Assembly: GCA_022446905.1 (NCBI GenBank)
Contig: JAKVBT010000008.1
Coordinates: 26,421-66,162, forward strand
DNA from: Phycisphaerales bacterium
GTDB taxonomy: Bacteria > Planctomycetota > Phycisphaerae > Phycisphaerales > SM1A02
Length of the DNA stretch: 39,742 bases
Direction: 5' to 3'
The first letter of the stretch is position 1. The number at the start of each line of letters is the position of its first letter. The position numbers and the translations under genes were made by a program. Positions 8,594 through 17,899 of the stretch are shown piece after piece. The notes under the pieces are model-generated. The model did no database searches, had not been told where the DNA came from, and saw nothing but the letters and a program-made list of their open reading frames with translations.

Positions 8594-9480
8594 GCCTGCA
8601 TTCCACCAGTCTTCAAGGGCGTCGCCCGCGCGACGGCAATGTCATCAGAAACCCGTTGGCCTCTCCGTGGATCAGTACGCAGCAGCACAAAAATGCCCAC
8701 GGCCAGAACCACGGCAGTCAACCCTGCCCCCAGCCGCATGATCTTCCATGCGCTGGGCACAAAGCTGCCCGCTTCAGGGTCCCACTGAAAGCAATTGAAC
8801 AAGAGCAATGTGTCCATCAACGTGCCTATGCGCCCCTGTGATGCGTCGACCAATGCCAAGCGGACATCACGAGGGTTGAACGTCACATCGTTCATGTACT
8901 TCGAGATGGTGCCTTCGGGCGTCAGAAACACCACACTTGCGGTGTGCGCGTATTCACCACTGCGTTCGTCGTAGCGATAGCCAAATCCCACCGCCTTCGC
9001 CAGCGATTCGATATCCGCTTGTTCACCAACGAAGAATGGCCAAATGTCGCTAGAAGCATCACCGCCGACGGCAGCGAGGTATCCCTGCCGATTCTGAGCA
9101 GCCAGTTCCGGGCCTTCATCCGGATTGATACTGATTGTCACGATGTCGTAGTCAGTGCCAAGAACAAGGCTCATTCTCCGCAAACCGTCCACCAACCCAT
9201 TGAGGGTCAGGCTACAGAGCATGGGACAGCGGTAGTAGTTCATCGTCAGCAGCATGGGCTTTGAACCATCAAACATCTGCGACAACTGCACCGATGCGCC
9301 GGTGTGATCGACAAACGAAAGATCGAGCGGGATCTGGTCGTCGAGTTTCTGCACGATGCCGACCCCGTCGAGTTCAGGCGGTAATTCATCCGCCAGAATC
9401 TGCCCGGCTGCAGGCGCCGCGATGCCTGTCACGACGAGCGTGGCGAACAATCCTCGAATTGAGAAGAAGAAATCGTTCAT
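8590..9480 (-). CDS. SCO1/SenC-family copper chaperone with C-terminal membrane anchor
   Basis: This is a thioredoxin-fold protein of the SCO family (296 residues), which matures the CuA centre of oxidase subunit II. The copper site is CPMLC (Cys85 and Cys89) with the distant His179 in YAHTASVVFL. An N-terminal hydrophobic segment ending in AAPAAGQ looks like a cleavable signal peptide. A second hydrophobic helix at about residues 248-267, followed by basic residues, anchors the C-terminus. Most SCO proteins are anchored by an N-terminal helix instead. The gene sits immediately before ctaC, with an ATGA overlap, and after the small one-TM protein gene, 6 bases away. Function in CuA loading is inferred from family and position. 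Confidence 0.93.
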   Translation of the reverse strand: MNDFFFSIRGLFATLVVTGIAAPAAGQILADELPPELDGVGIVQKLDDQIPLDLSFVDHTGASVQLSQMFDGSKPMLLTMNYYRCPMLCSLTLNGLVDGLRRMSLVLGTDYDIVTISINPDEGPELAAQNRQGYLAAVGGDASSDIWPFFVGEQADIESLAKAVGFGYRYDERSGEYAHTASVVFLTPEGTISKYMNDVTFNPRDVRLALVDASQGRIGTLMDTLLLFNCFQWDPEAGSFVPSAWKIMRLGAGLTAVVLAVGIFVLLRTDPRRGQRVSDDIAVARATPLKTGGMQA

Positions 9481-9486
9481 CGATGC

Positions 9487-9846
9487 TCAGTCGCCTGACG
9501 CCCCCCATCGCTTCTTGACAACATCGCGAGCCACATCCATGGGCACTACAAGGGTGCGCTCACCTGCCAATACACCATCAGCATCGGTCCACTGCTCCCA
9601 ATGGGCCTCCTGCTCAAGAGCCATGGCGCGGGCGGCCCGCATGATCTCCGCTTCCTGTGAGCGGATGTTGACCACCTTTTCATGGGTCTCCCACCGCTGC
9701 GCTGCATAGAACAACGCAATGGAGGCAAGCACGATGGATACCAACAGAATGACACTCGCAATCCCAACCAACCAAGTTGGCCCATCGGCTGGATCTTCCG
9801 TGTCACCGGTGAGATGCTCGTGGATGTCTTGTGGTGCGTGCTTCAT
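9487..9846 (-). CDS. Small one-TM protein between actF and the oxidase genes
   Basis: This is a 119-residue protein that I do not recognise beyond its position. It has a polar N-terminus (HAPQDIHEHLTGDTEDP), one clear TM helix at about residues 25-48, and a charged helical region of about 70 residues that may be coiled (WETHEKVVNIRSQEAEIMRAARAM reads as a long amphipathic helix). It follows the actF stop by 3 bases and precedes SCO by 6, so it is part of the operon. A role as an accessory or linker subunit of ACIII or of the ACIII-oxidase supercomplex is inference. It could be the local equivalent of ActG, but I see no sequence feature that proves this. Confidence 0.8.
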   Translation of the reverse strand: MKHAPQDIHEHLTGDTEDPADGPTWLVGIASVILLVSIVLASIALFYAAQRWETHEKVVNIRSQEAEIMRAARAMALEQEAHWEQWTDADGVLAGERTLVVPMDVARDVVKKRWGASGD

Positions 9847-9849
9847 GGG

Positions 9850-11133
9850 TCAATAGTTCTCAAATGCCATCGCGTCAGACAGGCGCGGATCATGGGTTGG
9901 CGACAAAGCGGCCCGACCAAGGAAGAAGAAGGTTCCCGCTACGAGCAAGCCGAGCGCCCCGACAAGTGCTGTGAGATTCAGAATGGATGGATTCCACCCG
10001 AGTGGAAGCGTGCCCTGAGCAGCCTGCTGGGCCAATTGGTCCCAACTTGTGGCGTGCATCAAGGCTGCTTCTGGAACCGTTGGCATGACAAGCCAATAAA
10101 CGTCGACTAGGAACATCAACACCATCCAGGCTGCAATCAGTCCCAAGGTGCCTCGCCATCGCTTGGTCCACCGTGTCACCAGCAGGACAAATGGAAGTCC
10201 GAAATGCCCGAGAATGAGCAGCCAAGACACCCAGGTCCAAGGACCCAATTGCCGCGGCGCAAACCAAGCCGTCTCGATCGGAATATTGGCGTACCAAATC
10301 AGCATGTATTGGCTGTAGCCGATGTAAGCCCAGAACACCACACCAAAGGCAAATAGCAACTTGCCAAGATCATGGAAGTGCTCTCGGGTAAAGACATCTG
10401 CTCCTCGGCCTGTACTGCGCAGGAAAATCAGCAGCAGAATGATCGAGGCATAGAAACCGGTACAGCAGACAGCAAACCAGTAGACACCAAACATGGTGGA
10501 GAACCACTTGGGCTGCAATGCCATAACCCAATCGATGGAGGCAAAAGTCTGAGTGATGGCATAGACAATGATGCCAATCGGTGCCCACCACTGCATGGTC
10601 ATCGTTCGGCGGTAATCACCATCACGATCTTGCGCCAAGCTTTGCCGGCGATAGAACGCCGCGAGCAATGCCCAAGAAGCGAGATAGACAATTGACCGAA
10701 TCGACCAGAACGTTGCGTTCAGGTAACCAAGCTTGCCCGACAACACATGATCTGAATGCATGTAATCAAGGTCGCACCACTCGAACAGAATAGCGCCTCG
10801 ACCAGTCCAGACCAGTATCAGAATGGGAATAAAGAGAACCCACAGCCACTGGAGATTGCCCGCAATCGCTTCCGCAGGTCGGCGGACTGTCACAGACCAA
10901 CCTGCCTTGGTGACATGCTGCAGCATGACGAAAAACAATGCGCCCAGCGCGATCCCGCTGGCCGCCATGAAGGCAAGGAGGTAGGACTTCCAGAATGTTG
11001 CGGAACAAGCCATCCCATCGATCACAAGGGTTGCTATTGCCGCGCCAATCCCGACGATCGCTGCCACGACAACCACTGCCGGGCCAAGTCCGCCAAGACG
11101 GAGATCACTTCGATTGCCGTCGAGCGACATCAC
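9850..11133 (-). CDS. actF: Alternative complex III subunit ActF (NrfD-like membrane subunit)
   Basis: This is a 427-residue polytopic protein with about ten TM helices, matching the ActF subunit of Alternative Complex III. ActF is the second NrfD-like membrane subunit and pairs with ActC in the inner-membrane part of the quinol:cytochrome c oxidoreductase. Recognisable stretches are WKSYLLAFMAASGIALGALFFVMLQH near the N-terminus and the central WAYIGYSQYMLIWYANIPIETAWF, both typical of this subunit. It overlaps the end of actE by an ATGA and is followed 3 bases later by the small one-TM gene. Quinone contact is known mainly for ActC; for ActF it is not established. Confidence 0.93.
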   Translation of the reverse strand: MMSLDGNRSDLRLGGLGPAVVVVAAIVGIGAAIATLVIDGMACSATFWKSYLLAFMAASGIALGALFFVMLQHVTKAGWSVTVRRPAEAIAGNLQWLWVLFIPILILVWTGRGAILFEWCDLDYMHSDHVLSGKLGYLNATFWSIRSIVYLASWALLAAFYRRQSLAQDRDGDYRRTMTMQWWAPIGIIVYAITQTFASIDWVMALQPKWFSTMFGVYWFAVCCTGFYASIILLLIFLRSTGRGADVFTREHFHDLGKLLFAFGVVFWAYIGYSQYMLIWYANIPIETAWFAPRQLGPWTWVSWLLILGHFGLPFVLLVTRWTKRWRGTLGLIAAWMVLMFLVDVYWLVMPTVPEAALMHATSWDQLAQQAAQGTLPLGWNPSILNLTALVGALGLLVAGTFFFLGRAALSPTHDPRLSDAMAFENY

Positions 11134-11870
11134 GAGCCACCTCCGTCATCAAGATTGTGTGACACCACTGGCAGTGATCCAGAATTTGGCACTGCATCAG
11201 CAGGTGCATTGCGGCCAACCTGCAGGGCATATACCCAAGCCACAATTGCCCAGCGATCCGCAGGCGGAATCTGCGATGCGTATCCGGCCATGTTGCCGAA
11301 TCCATTGCTGATTGTTTGGAAGAGTTTGCCCGGTGACTGGTCGGCCATATCGGGCTGATGCAGATTGCGCGGCTGCACCCAGACCGTGCCATTGGTCCCA
11401 TTGTTCAGCAGCACCATGGCGCGGTCATGTACTGGGCCATCCCCCATTCCGGTCACACCGTGACATGGCAGACAGTAAATGTCATATCGCGACTGTCCTC
11501 GATCAAGCAGCGCATCGTCTACCGTCACCTGTGTCGGAAAATCAGTGGCATACTGACCGTCGACCTGACCAAGCCAGAAGTGCGTGTCATCCATCATGCC
11601 ACCACGAGCAACAGTACCTGCTACAGGCGGACGCATCGAGCGACTATCCTTAAACAGGAGATTCTCCTGCTGAGCGCTGTACTTTGGCTGGTGGTCCATA
11701 TTCTGGAAGATGTGAATACGCGGCTTGTCACTTGGAACTGCCCGCGCCCACAAAATGATCGCGGGCGGAACCGTCGCCAGGCAAGTCATCAGAATCATCG
11801 TGTAGATGATCCAGTGCGGGATGTCCCACAGCGTGCCCTTCACTCGATTGTCCTTTGGCGTAGCACTCAT
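11130..11870 (-). CDS. actE: Alternative complex III subunit ActE (membrane-anchored mono-haem cytochrome c)
   Basis: This is a 246-residue cytochrome c subunit of ACIII. A TM helix at about residues 17-42 anchors it, and the periplasmic domain carries one haem motif, CLPCH at 133-137, with a probable axial Met194 in GFGNMAGY. It relays electrons from the pentahaem ActA to the oxidase. I chose the ATG at 11870 (MSATPKDNRVKG), 4 bases after the actD stop. The frame extends 32 codons further upstream inside actD, but that stretch is low-complexity and lacks support. Its 3' end overlaps actF by 4 bases. Confidence 0.93.
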   Translation of the reverse strand: MSATPKDNRVKGTLWDIPHWIIYTMILMTCLATVPPAIILWARAVPSDKPRIHIFQNMDHQPKYSAQQENLLFKDSRSMRPPVAGTVARGGMMDDTHFWLGQVDGQYATDFPTQVTVDDALLDRGQSRYDIYCLPCHGVTGMGDGPVHDRAMVLLNNGTNGTVWVQPRNLHQPDMADQSPGKLFQTISNGFGNMAGYASQIPPADRWAIVAWVYALQVGRNAPADAVPNSGSLPVVSHNLDDGGGS

Positions 11871-11874
11871 GGCG

Positions 11875-12456
11875 TCACGGCTCCAACTCGACAATGCGTT
11901 CGGGACCAAGTGACTCGAGGAATGACTCTGTATCAGCCCTGACGAAGTTGGGGTCCTTCGCCTCAATCACCAACATGAACCGGTCATCGGTAATGCGTTT
12001 CATCTTCGGTGACTTGAGCACCGGGTGATACAAACAAGGAAGCTGATTCAACAACAACATGAAACTGACCGTGGTGAGTGCTGCGAAGAGCACTGTCAGT
12101 TCAAACGCCACTGGCACAAAGGCCGGAGCACTGATCAGCGGCTTACCTGACACTTCAAACTGATATCCAACTACAGGCACGACAGCCCAAATATTGAATT
12201 CCAATGCGTTGGTGAAGACCTGCAGGAAGATTGCCAAACAAGTGCCAGTCATGCCTGCAAAGAAGACAATGACCGGAAGGATGGTGTAGGGCAGACCCAT
12301 GGCCTTATCAAGGCCGTGTACAGGAAACGGCGTATGACAATCAAACCACCGATAGCCTGATTCACGTGCTTTCGCTGCAGCAGCGCAAATCTCCGCAGGC
12401 GAGGTGAACTGTGCCGCCAAACCCCATATTCGAGCATCGCGTAGAGACGAACTCAT
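11875..12456 (-). CDS. actD: Alternative complex III subunit ActD (DUF3341)
   Basis: This 193-residue protein matches the DUF3341 family, the ActD subunit of Alternative Complex III. It has two TM helices in the middle (about residues 60-80 and 110-135). The N-terminal ferredoxin-like half contains the usual [20 protein letters not shown] pattern, where aromatic and His residues precede the family's PFPVHG motif. The C-terminal part returns to the cytoplasm and reads [13 protein letters not shown]. It overlaps actC by 4 bases at its start and sits 4 bases before actE. It is structural in the complex and binds no cofactor. Confidence 0.93.
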   Translation of the reverse strand: MSSSLRDARIWGLAAQFTSPAEICAAAAKARESGYRWFDCHTPFPVHGLDKAMGLPYTILPVIVFFAGMTGTCLAIFLQVFTNALEFNIWAVVPVVGYQFEVSGKPLISAPAFVPVAFELTVLFAALTTVSFMLLLNQLPCLYHPVLKSPKMKRITDDRFMLVIEAKDPNFVRADTESFLESLGPERIVELEP

Positions 12457-13880
12457 GCGTGATCCTCCGCATCATGGTGGTGATCGTGAGCATGCGGGTT
12501 GGCCTGCGGCATGACGCCCTTGATCTCTGAAATCGCCAGGATCGGCAGAAACCGGATAAACAGCAGGAACAAAGTCATGAACAGACCGAAACTGCCGAGG
12601 AAGGTGAGCATGTCGACCCAGGTTGGCTGGAACCAACCCCAACTGCTTGGCAGAAAGTCATTGGCAAGCGATGTCACCGTAATCACGAACCGCTCGAACC
12701 ACATACCAAGATTGACAAACAGCGTAATGATGAACATCGTCCATGGGCTGCGTCGAATCTTTTTGAACCAGAACAACTGTGGGCAGATCACGTTGCAGGA
12801 CACCATGATCCAGTAGGCCCACGCGTACTGACCAAAGGCGCGATTGATGAAGGCGAAAGATTCGTAAATCTCGCCGCTGTACCACGCGATGAAGAACTCC
12901 ATCCCGTACGCATACCCAACCATCGAGCCCGTCAGCAGGACAATCTTGCACATATTCTCGAGGTGCCGCATCGTGATGAAGTTCTCGAGCCCCCACATCT
13001 GACGTGCGGGAATAGCCAGCGTCAACACCATGGCAAAGCCACTGAAGATGGCACCGGCGACAAAGTACGGCGGGAAAATGGTCGTATGCCAGCCAGGAAG
13101 TTGTGACACAGCAAAGTCAAAGGACACTACGGAGTGCACCGACAACACCAAGGGCGTGGCCAGAGCAGCCAACAATAGATAGGCCCGCTCATAGCGATGC
13201 CAATGCCGCATGCTTCCACGCCAACCAAGAGAGAAGAAGCCATAGGCAATCGCCTTGACCTTGGTCGTCGCCCGGTCACGCATGGTGGCAAGGTCGGGAA
13301 TGAGACCGACGTACCAGAACAGCAGCGACACCGTGAAGTAAGTGCCCACGGCAAACACGTCCCAGAGCAGCGGGCTCCGGAACTGCGGCCACATGTCCAT
13401 CTGGTTGGGAATCGGGAATAACCAGTAGGCCAGCCACACACGCCCAATGTGAATCCCAGGGAACAAGCCGGCACAAATCACCGCGAAGATGGTCATTGCT
13501 TCAGCAAAGCGATTGATCGACGTTCGCCACTTCTGCCGGAAGAGGAAGAGAATGGCGGAGATCAAGGTTCCTGCGTGACCGATACCGACCCAGAACACGA
13601 AGTTCACAATCGGAAAGCCCCACATCACTGGGTTGTTATTGCCCCAGACACCAACACCTGTCACGATCAGATAGCCGACCAAGGCCATCAACATCGTCAT
13701 CAGCGCAACGCTGAACACGAAACAGATCGTCCACGCCAAAGGAGGTCGCTTGGCCTCGTTACACCGGAGAATCTCCGACGTGACAGTGTCAAACTGCTCA
13801 TGCCCGAGTACCAGCGGTGCACGCTGGCGGGGATCGTCACTGAGACAATCGACGTTGTGATCCATCGGCAGGGTGCTCAT
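12453..13880 (-). CDS. actC: Alternative complex III subunit ActC (NrfD/PsrC-type quinol-binding subunit)
   Basis: This is a 475-residue membrane protein with about ten TM helices of the NrfD/PsrC family. In ACIII it holds the quinol-oxidising site on the periplasmic side and contacts ActB. Typical segments are [16 protein letters not shown] near the N-terminus, [23 protein letters not shown], and the helix containing [15 protein letters not shown]. The C-terminus ends in a short His-rich tail ([13 protein letters not shown]), echoing the longer one in ActB. The start overlaps the actB stop by an ATGA and the stop overlaps the actD start by 4 bases. Assignment is secure from sequence and operon order. 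Confidence 0.96.
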   Translation of the reverse strand: MSTLPMDHNVDCLSDDPRQRAPLVLGHEQFDTVTSEILRCNEAKRPPLAWTICFVFSVALMTMLMALVGYLIVTGVGVWGNNNPVMWGFPIVNFVFWVGIGHAGTLISAILFLFRQKWRTSINRFAEAMTIFAVICAGLFPGIHIGRVWLAYWLFPIPNQMDMWPQFRSPLLWDVFAVGTYFTVSLLFWYVGLIPDLATMRDRATTKVKAIAYGFFSLGWRGSMRHWHRYERAYLLLAALATPLVLSVHSVVSFDFAVSQLPGWHTTIFPPYFVAGAIFSGFAMVLTLAIPARQMWGLENFITMRHLENMCKIVLLTGSMVGYAYGMEFFIAWYSGEIYESFAFINRAFGQYAWAYWIMVSCNVICPQLFWFKKIRRSPWTMFIITLFVNLGMWFERFVITVTSLANDFLPSSWGWFQPTWVDMLTFLGSFGLFMTLFLLFIRFLPILAISEIKGVMPQANPHAHDHHHDAEDHA

Positions 13881-16800
13881 CCGTGATGGCCCTCATCGGA
13901 ATGGGCTGTGTTGCCGTGGTCATCATGTCCATGGTCGTCATGTCCGTGGTCATCGTGACCATGCCCATGACCACCATGATGCGATTGGAAATCTTCAGGG
14001 AATCGCTCGCCACTGGCCGGGTTGGTAATTCGAGCCATGTACAGATTTCGAGGCTTGACGTTCAACTCACCCAGCAAGCTGTACGACAGATGATTGCGAT
14101 GCATCTTGGCCACCTTGGAGTCGTGATCCATCAGATCGCCAAAGACAATCGCATCGGTCGGACAGGTCTGAGCACAAGCTGGCACAATCGTGCCGTCCGG
14201 AATGACTACTCGCTTGCTCTTGGCCTTCTCAGCTGCGGGTAGTTTGACCCACTTGTTACGAGCCTCAATCTTGGCTGCCTCAATCCGCTGTGTACACCAC
14301 GTGCACTTCTCCATCACGCCACGCATGCGCACAGTGACTTCGGGGTTGAACTGCATCCGCCGCAACGGATCTCCACCGCTCTGCTGCTTGATGTAGTAAT
14401 CCGGCTGCACTTGGAGCATGCCCGTCTCACGAAGCGGGTCACGCCTGAAGTAGTCAAAGAAGTTGAAGCGGCGGACCTTGTAGGGACAGTTATTGGAGCA
14501 ATATCGTGTGCCGACACAACGGTTGTAGACCATGGAGTTGAGGCCATCGCTCGTGTGTACTGTGGCAGCCACTGGGCAGACTTGTTCGCACGGCGCATTT
14601 TCGCAGTGTTGGCAGGTCATCGGCTGGATCGCCACGCTGGCTGGCTGGCTGGTGTCCCACTTTGATCCGTTCTTTCGGAATCGGTAGTACCGATCAATGC
14701 GGAGCCAGTGCATCTCACGACCCATGCGGACCTGATCCTTGCCCACGATAGGAATGTTGTTCTCTGCCTGACATGCGATCACACATGCGCTACAACCCGT
14801 GCACTTGCCAAGGTCAGTCGCCATGCCCCAGCGATACTGGGCGCCTTCGAACTGCGTTTCTTCAAACAGCGACAGGCTGCTGATCACATGACTGCGATCA
14901 CGCGCAAAGTTGGGCTTCTCTTTAAAGGTCTCCAACGAAGCTTCGCGGAAAATCAGCGGCATCCGATGCTGTGTTCCTTCGCCGCCAATCGAGTCGATCG
15001 CATAGTGGTCTTGGGTCGTGACCAGCGTCTCGCGCTCCCCAGTCGCTGCAATCGTGGCGCCAGGCGCCACCCACAACGCGGAAGATGTGCGGATGGGATA
15101 GGCATTGAAACCAGCACCACTGGCGACCCGACCAGGCCAATCGCGTCCATATCCAAGCGTGATCGATGCCGTTCCAACACATTGGCCAGGTTGCACAAGC
15201 ACCGGACCTTGGACAGTCCGGCCATCGATGGCCACCGTCACCACATCACCTGATTCAACCCCAAGTTCGGCTGCTGTGGACTCGTTGAGTGTGATCGCAT
15301 TGTCCCAGGTCAATTTCGTGATTGGATCAGGCAGTTCCTGCATCCAACCGTTGTTGCTCATGCGACCGCCCAGCAATGGACCGCTGGAGAAGATGACTTC
15401 AATGCCGCCTGCCGTGGGCTTTGATATTTTCGCGACAGCAGCAGTGACCTTCTGGAGATCCACACGGGGTTGTTCCATGGGCACTGCGGCGCCAGCAATC
15501 ACTCCATCATGCAATGCCCGTCGCCAGCTTCCACTAAATGGTGGATTCTGATCATCCGGTGTCATCGGCTGTGATGTCAGTTCTTCAAATGTGCGACGCA
15601 CGATGTCAAAGCCGGCAGTTGTTGACTCGCCGGCCATCATCGCCAACAGTTCGATCTCACTGCGACCGCCCCACAATGGTTGAATCAGCGGCTGACGAAT
15701 GGAACGGACACCATCCCAACCAGTCGCATCGCCCCATGCTTCTAGTGCATGGGCGCGAATCAAATGCCAACGACAGGCTGTGGATGATTCGTCATCGTGG
15801 TCACCGAAGCGCACTGTGTTGGCCACTTTTGCCATCGCACCTGCAAAGTTCAAATCTGCTGGGACATCCCAGACCGGGTTGCCGCCGATGATGACCAGAG
15901 TGTCAACCTTGCCAGCTGACATGTCGGCAACCAAGGCCTCCACACTGCTCGTGGTCATGGCAGGTTCAGGCACTCGTGCGTAGCGCACTGTTGTTCCGAC
16001 ATTGCCAAGATGCTCATTGATCATGGCACATGCAGCGTGCACAGCTGCAGGCTGGGCCGCTCCAGCCATCACAACGCAGTGGCCTTTGTACGTTCGCAGC
16101 GATGCAATCACCTCATCAGCCCAAGGTGACCCCGCAGCAGTGCCTTGAACTACACCTTCAGCCAACTTCTTGGCAAGCGCGGCAATCTCACTTGGTCGCA
16201 TCGCTCGACGATCATCAGCTGATGCGCCAGTGACGCTGAGTCCACTCTCTGCGATGAACACACGATTCATGAATCCAGTATCAGGGTTGCGCCCAGCAGC
16301 CCAGCCACGGCTTGCTGAAAGTTCCTCAGGATGCGCCCCAAGGAAATCGCAGTCCAGCGACACGATGTACTTGGCCTTAGAAAGATCGTGGACCGGACGA
16401 TATGGACCGCCAAGTGCCATCTCCAATCCCGCACGCTCATGCGCATTGCCTGTGGCATCCCAGGTCGTCCATGATGCCTTCGGGAATCGCGCGATGATCG
16501 CACGCTGCATACGTTGCACACTGGGTGAGCCACTTGACTCCGCAATAAAGCGAAGCCCAGCACCTTGTCCAAGTGTTCCAGCATGCGCATTCCACCACGA
16601 CTCAAACTTTGACCAATCGCTCTTGGCATTCGCTGTCGCTGTACCAGGTCGTTCAAGCACGCGACGGGTTCGATCGGGATCGTAGAGATCGAGGATGGTG
16701 GCCTGTTGCCATGCTGTCAGGGCACCCCCACTTCCAGAATGCTCAGGGTTCCCTTCCAGTTTGGTCGGCCGACCGTCATAACTGGTTACCAACACCCCTG

Positions 16801-17104
16801 TGGCCACACCGGCATGTTCAACCACGCTGGCGTACTGCTGAGCGACCCCTGGCACAATGCCTTCAGGCCGATTCGCATAGGGAGCGATGACCTCTTCAGG
16901 CCAACGGCGGCACCCGGTCAGACCGGCACCGGCAAGAGCCATGGAGGCACCCATGATTTTGAGGAAACCACGGCGGTCATGACCATCCAAGAGCGCTTCG
17001 GCCCCGGAGGGAAACTCGCGATACATGAACTCCCGAAACTCGGGGGTATCCGCAACCTCTTCAAGACTGCGCCAATATGCCGGTCCGTGATTCACCGATG
17101 ACAT
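13877..17104 (-). CDS. actB: Alternative complex III subunit ActB (Mo-oxidoreductase-like plus Fe-S domain, TAT-variant)
   Basis: This is the largest ACIII subunit (1075 residues), a fusion of a molybdopterin-oxidoreductase-like domain (about 80-720) and a ferredoxin-like domain. Cys motifs for four clusters lie near residues 768 ([11 protein letters not shown]), 831 ([13 protein letters not shown]), 865 ([14 protein letters not shown]), 934 (CTWC) and 978 (CAQTC). In studied homologues the large domain holds no Mo cofactor. The N-terminus has the FMYREFP pattern, then DRRGFLK (43-49) and a lipobox-like LTGC ending at Cys65. This is the variant TAT signal typical of this subunit. The C-terminal tail holds three GHDDH units. 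I chose the ATG at 17104, which overlaps the end of actA by 13 bases; upstream codons in the same frame are basic and lie inside actA. Confidence 0.96.
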   Translation of the reverse strand: MSSVNHGPAYWRSLEEVADTPEFREFMYREFPSGAEALLDGHDRRGFLKIMGASMALAGAGLTGCRRWPEEVIAPYANRPEGIVPGVAQQYASVVEHAGVATGVLVTSYDGRPTKLEGNPEHSGSGGALTAWQQATILDLYDPDRTRRVLERPGTATANAKSDWSKFESWWNAHAGTLGQGAGLRFIAESSGSPSVQRMQRAIIARFPKASWTTWDATGNAHERAGLEMALGGPYRPVHDLSKAKYIVSLDCDFLGAHPEELSASRGWAAGRNPDTGFMNRVFIAESGLSVTGASADDRRAMRPSEIAALAKKLAEGVVQGTAAGSPWADEVIASLRTYKGHCVVMAGAAQPAAVHAACAMINEHLGNVGTTVRYARVPEPAMTTSSVEALVADMSAGKVDTLVIIGGNPVWDVPADLNFAGAMAKVANTVRFGDHDDESSTACRWHLIRAHALEAWGDATGWDGVRSIRQPLIQPLWGGRSEIELLAMMAGESTTAGFDIVRRTFEELTSQPMTPDDQNPPFSGSWRRALHDGVIAGAAVPMEQPRVDLQKVTAAVAKISKPTAGGIEVIFSSGPLLGGRMSNNGWMQELPDPITKLTWDNAITLNESTAAELGVESGDVVTVAIDGRTVQGPVLVQPGQCVGTASITLGYGRDWPGRVASGAGFNAYPIRTSSALWVAPGATIAATGERETLVTTQDHYAIDSIGGEGTQHRMPLIFREASLETFKEKPNFARDRSHVISSLSLFEETQFEGAQYRWGMATDLGKCTGCSACVIACQAENNIPIVGKDQVRMGREMHWLRIDRYYRFRKNGSKWDTSQPASVAIQPMTCQHCENAPCEQVCPVAATVHTSDGLNSMVYNRCVGTRYCSNNCPYKVRRFNFFDYFRRDPLRETGMLQVQPDYYIKQQSGGDPLRRMQFNPEVTVRMRGVMEKCTWCTQRIEAAKIEARNKWVKLPAAEKAKSKRVVIPDGTIVPACAQTCPTDAIVFGDLMDHDSKVAKMHRNHLSYSLLGELNVKPRNLYMARITNPASGERFPEDFQSHHGGHGHGHDDHGHDDHGHDDHGNTAHSDEGHHG
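13916..13960 (-). repeat. Three 15-base units encoding GHDDH in the ActB tail
   Basis: On the coding strand three consecutive 15-base units each encode Gly-His-Asp-Asp-His. The units differ from one another at third-codon positions (for example CAC/CAT, GAT/GAC, GGT/GGA) while the residues are identical. They are part of a longer His-rich tail from about 13880 to 13981. Confidence 0.8.
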
Positions 17105-17757
17105 GTCGTGCAGTCCTGTGAAGGATGAAGTTTGTTGATGTCCTGCCACTTGACGCCTTCTGCAATGCGTTCGGCGTCTTCCATATCCCATCCCCATTCC
17201 AGTTGAGTCACCAAGTCCGGGTCACGCACATGAGGCGCTGGGTCACGGTGGCATTCCAAACACCAGCCCATACTGAGACGTTCAACCTGCCAGACCTTAT
17301 CCATGGTGTCGACACGCCCGTGGCATTCAACGCAACTGACTCCCCGGTTCACGTGCGCAGAATGATCAAAAAATGAATAGTCGGGAAGATCATGCACGCG
17401 TATCCATTCCACTGGACGACCGGTGCTGTAACTCTCCCAAAGTGGCGCGAGGTTCTCACTCTCTGGGTGGATCTGAACATGGCAATTCATGCATGTCTGG
17501 GTTGGAGGAATGGCCGCATGCGCCGCTACCTCAACTGTGTTGTGGCAATATCGACAATCAATGCCGAGTTGTCCTGCATGCACCTTGTGGCTAAATGGAA
17601 TTGGTTGTTCTGGTTGATAGCCAACATCCGTGGTGGTCGGACTGAACCCATACGCCACAACAAAGGCCACGTACAGCGGCGCTGTTGCCCCAACCATGAT
17701 CACTGCCGGCAAAAGCAGGTTGGACCAACGGGGGAAGATGAAGTGATATCGCGGCAT
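17092..17757 (-). CDS. actA: Alternative complex III subunit ActA (pentahaem cytochrome c)
   Basis: This is a 221-residue periplasmic cytochrome with one N-terminal TM helix (about 13-37) and five CxxCH motifs: CRYCH 68-72, CMNCH 89-93, CVECH 142-146, CLECH 166-170 and CTTCH 216-220. Five haems are the expected number for ActA, which passes electrons from the Fe-S clusters of ActB towards ActE. It is the first gene of the respiratory operon. I chose the ATG at 17757 (MPRYHFIFPRW); a GTG three codons upstream at 17766 is also possible, and neither has a strong ribosome binding site. A CRP-like palindrome lies 24-39 bases upstream of the ATG. Confidence 0.95.
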   Translation of the reverse strand: MPRYHFIFPRWSNLLLPAVIMVGATAPLYVAFVVAYGFSPTTTDVGYQPEQPIPFSHKVHAGQLGIDCRYCHNTVEVAAHAAIPPTQTCMNCHVQIHPESENLAPLWESYSTGRPVEWIRVHDLPDYSFFDHSAHVNRGVSCVECHGRVDTMDKVWQVERLSMGWCLECHRDPAPHVRDPDLVTQLEWGWDMEDAERIAEGVKWQDINKLHPSQDCTTCHR

Positions 17758-17780
17758 GAGATGCACCGACCCTGTGCATT

Positions 17781-17796
17781 TGTGAATTTTTTCACA
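17781..17796. promoter_or_regulatory. CRP/FNR-family-like palindrome upstream of actA
   Basis: The sequence TGTGA-ATTTTT-TCACA is a perfect 5-6-5 palindrome, extended by one further base pair on each side (T/A at 17780 and 17797). It matches the known CRP half-site consensus and spacing. It lies in the 142-base gap between tatD and actA, close to the start of actA. In RNA it could also form a hairpin. Binding by a CRP/FNR-family regulator is inference. Confidence 0.5.
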
Positions 17797-17812
17797 AGAG
17801 AAGACGGTCTAA

Positions 17813-17841
17813 AGTGTCCTCAATGGGGAGTCATCTGTCAA
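17813..17841 (-). promoter_or_regulatory. Possible sigma-70-like promoter of the act-cta operon
   Basis: On the minus strand a perfect TTGACA (17836-17841) is followed after 17 bases by GACACT (17813-17818), which matches TATAAT at only 3 of 6 positions. Transcription from here would start about 50 bases before actA, putting the CRP-like palindrome just downstream of the start point. The -10 box is weak, so this is a candidate only. Confidence 0.3.
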
Positions 17842-17899
17842 GACCCGCCGCTATGGGAACTTGCAAATTAGGACATCTAGGTCCAAATCAGACCATTGA

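Noticed and set aside
14922-15225. Short minus-strand frames inside actB in other frames
   Set aside because: They overlap ActB entirely and have no start signal or domain of their own.
17105-17197. An N-terminal extension of ActB
   Set aside because: The extra 31 residues are basic, lie inside actA and are not part of the conserved start of this subunit, which begins a few residues before the [10 protein letters not shown] pattern.
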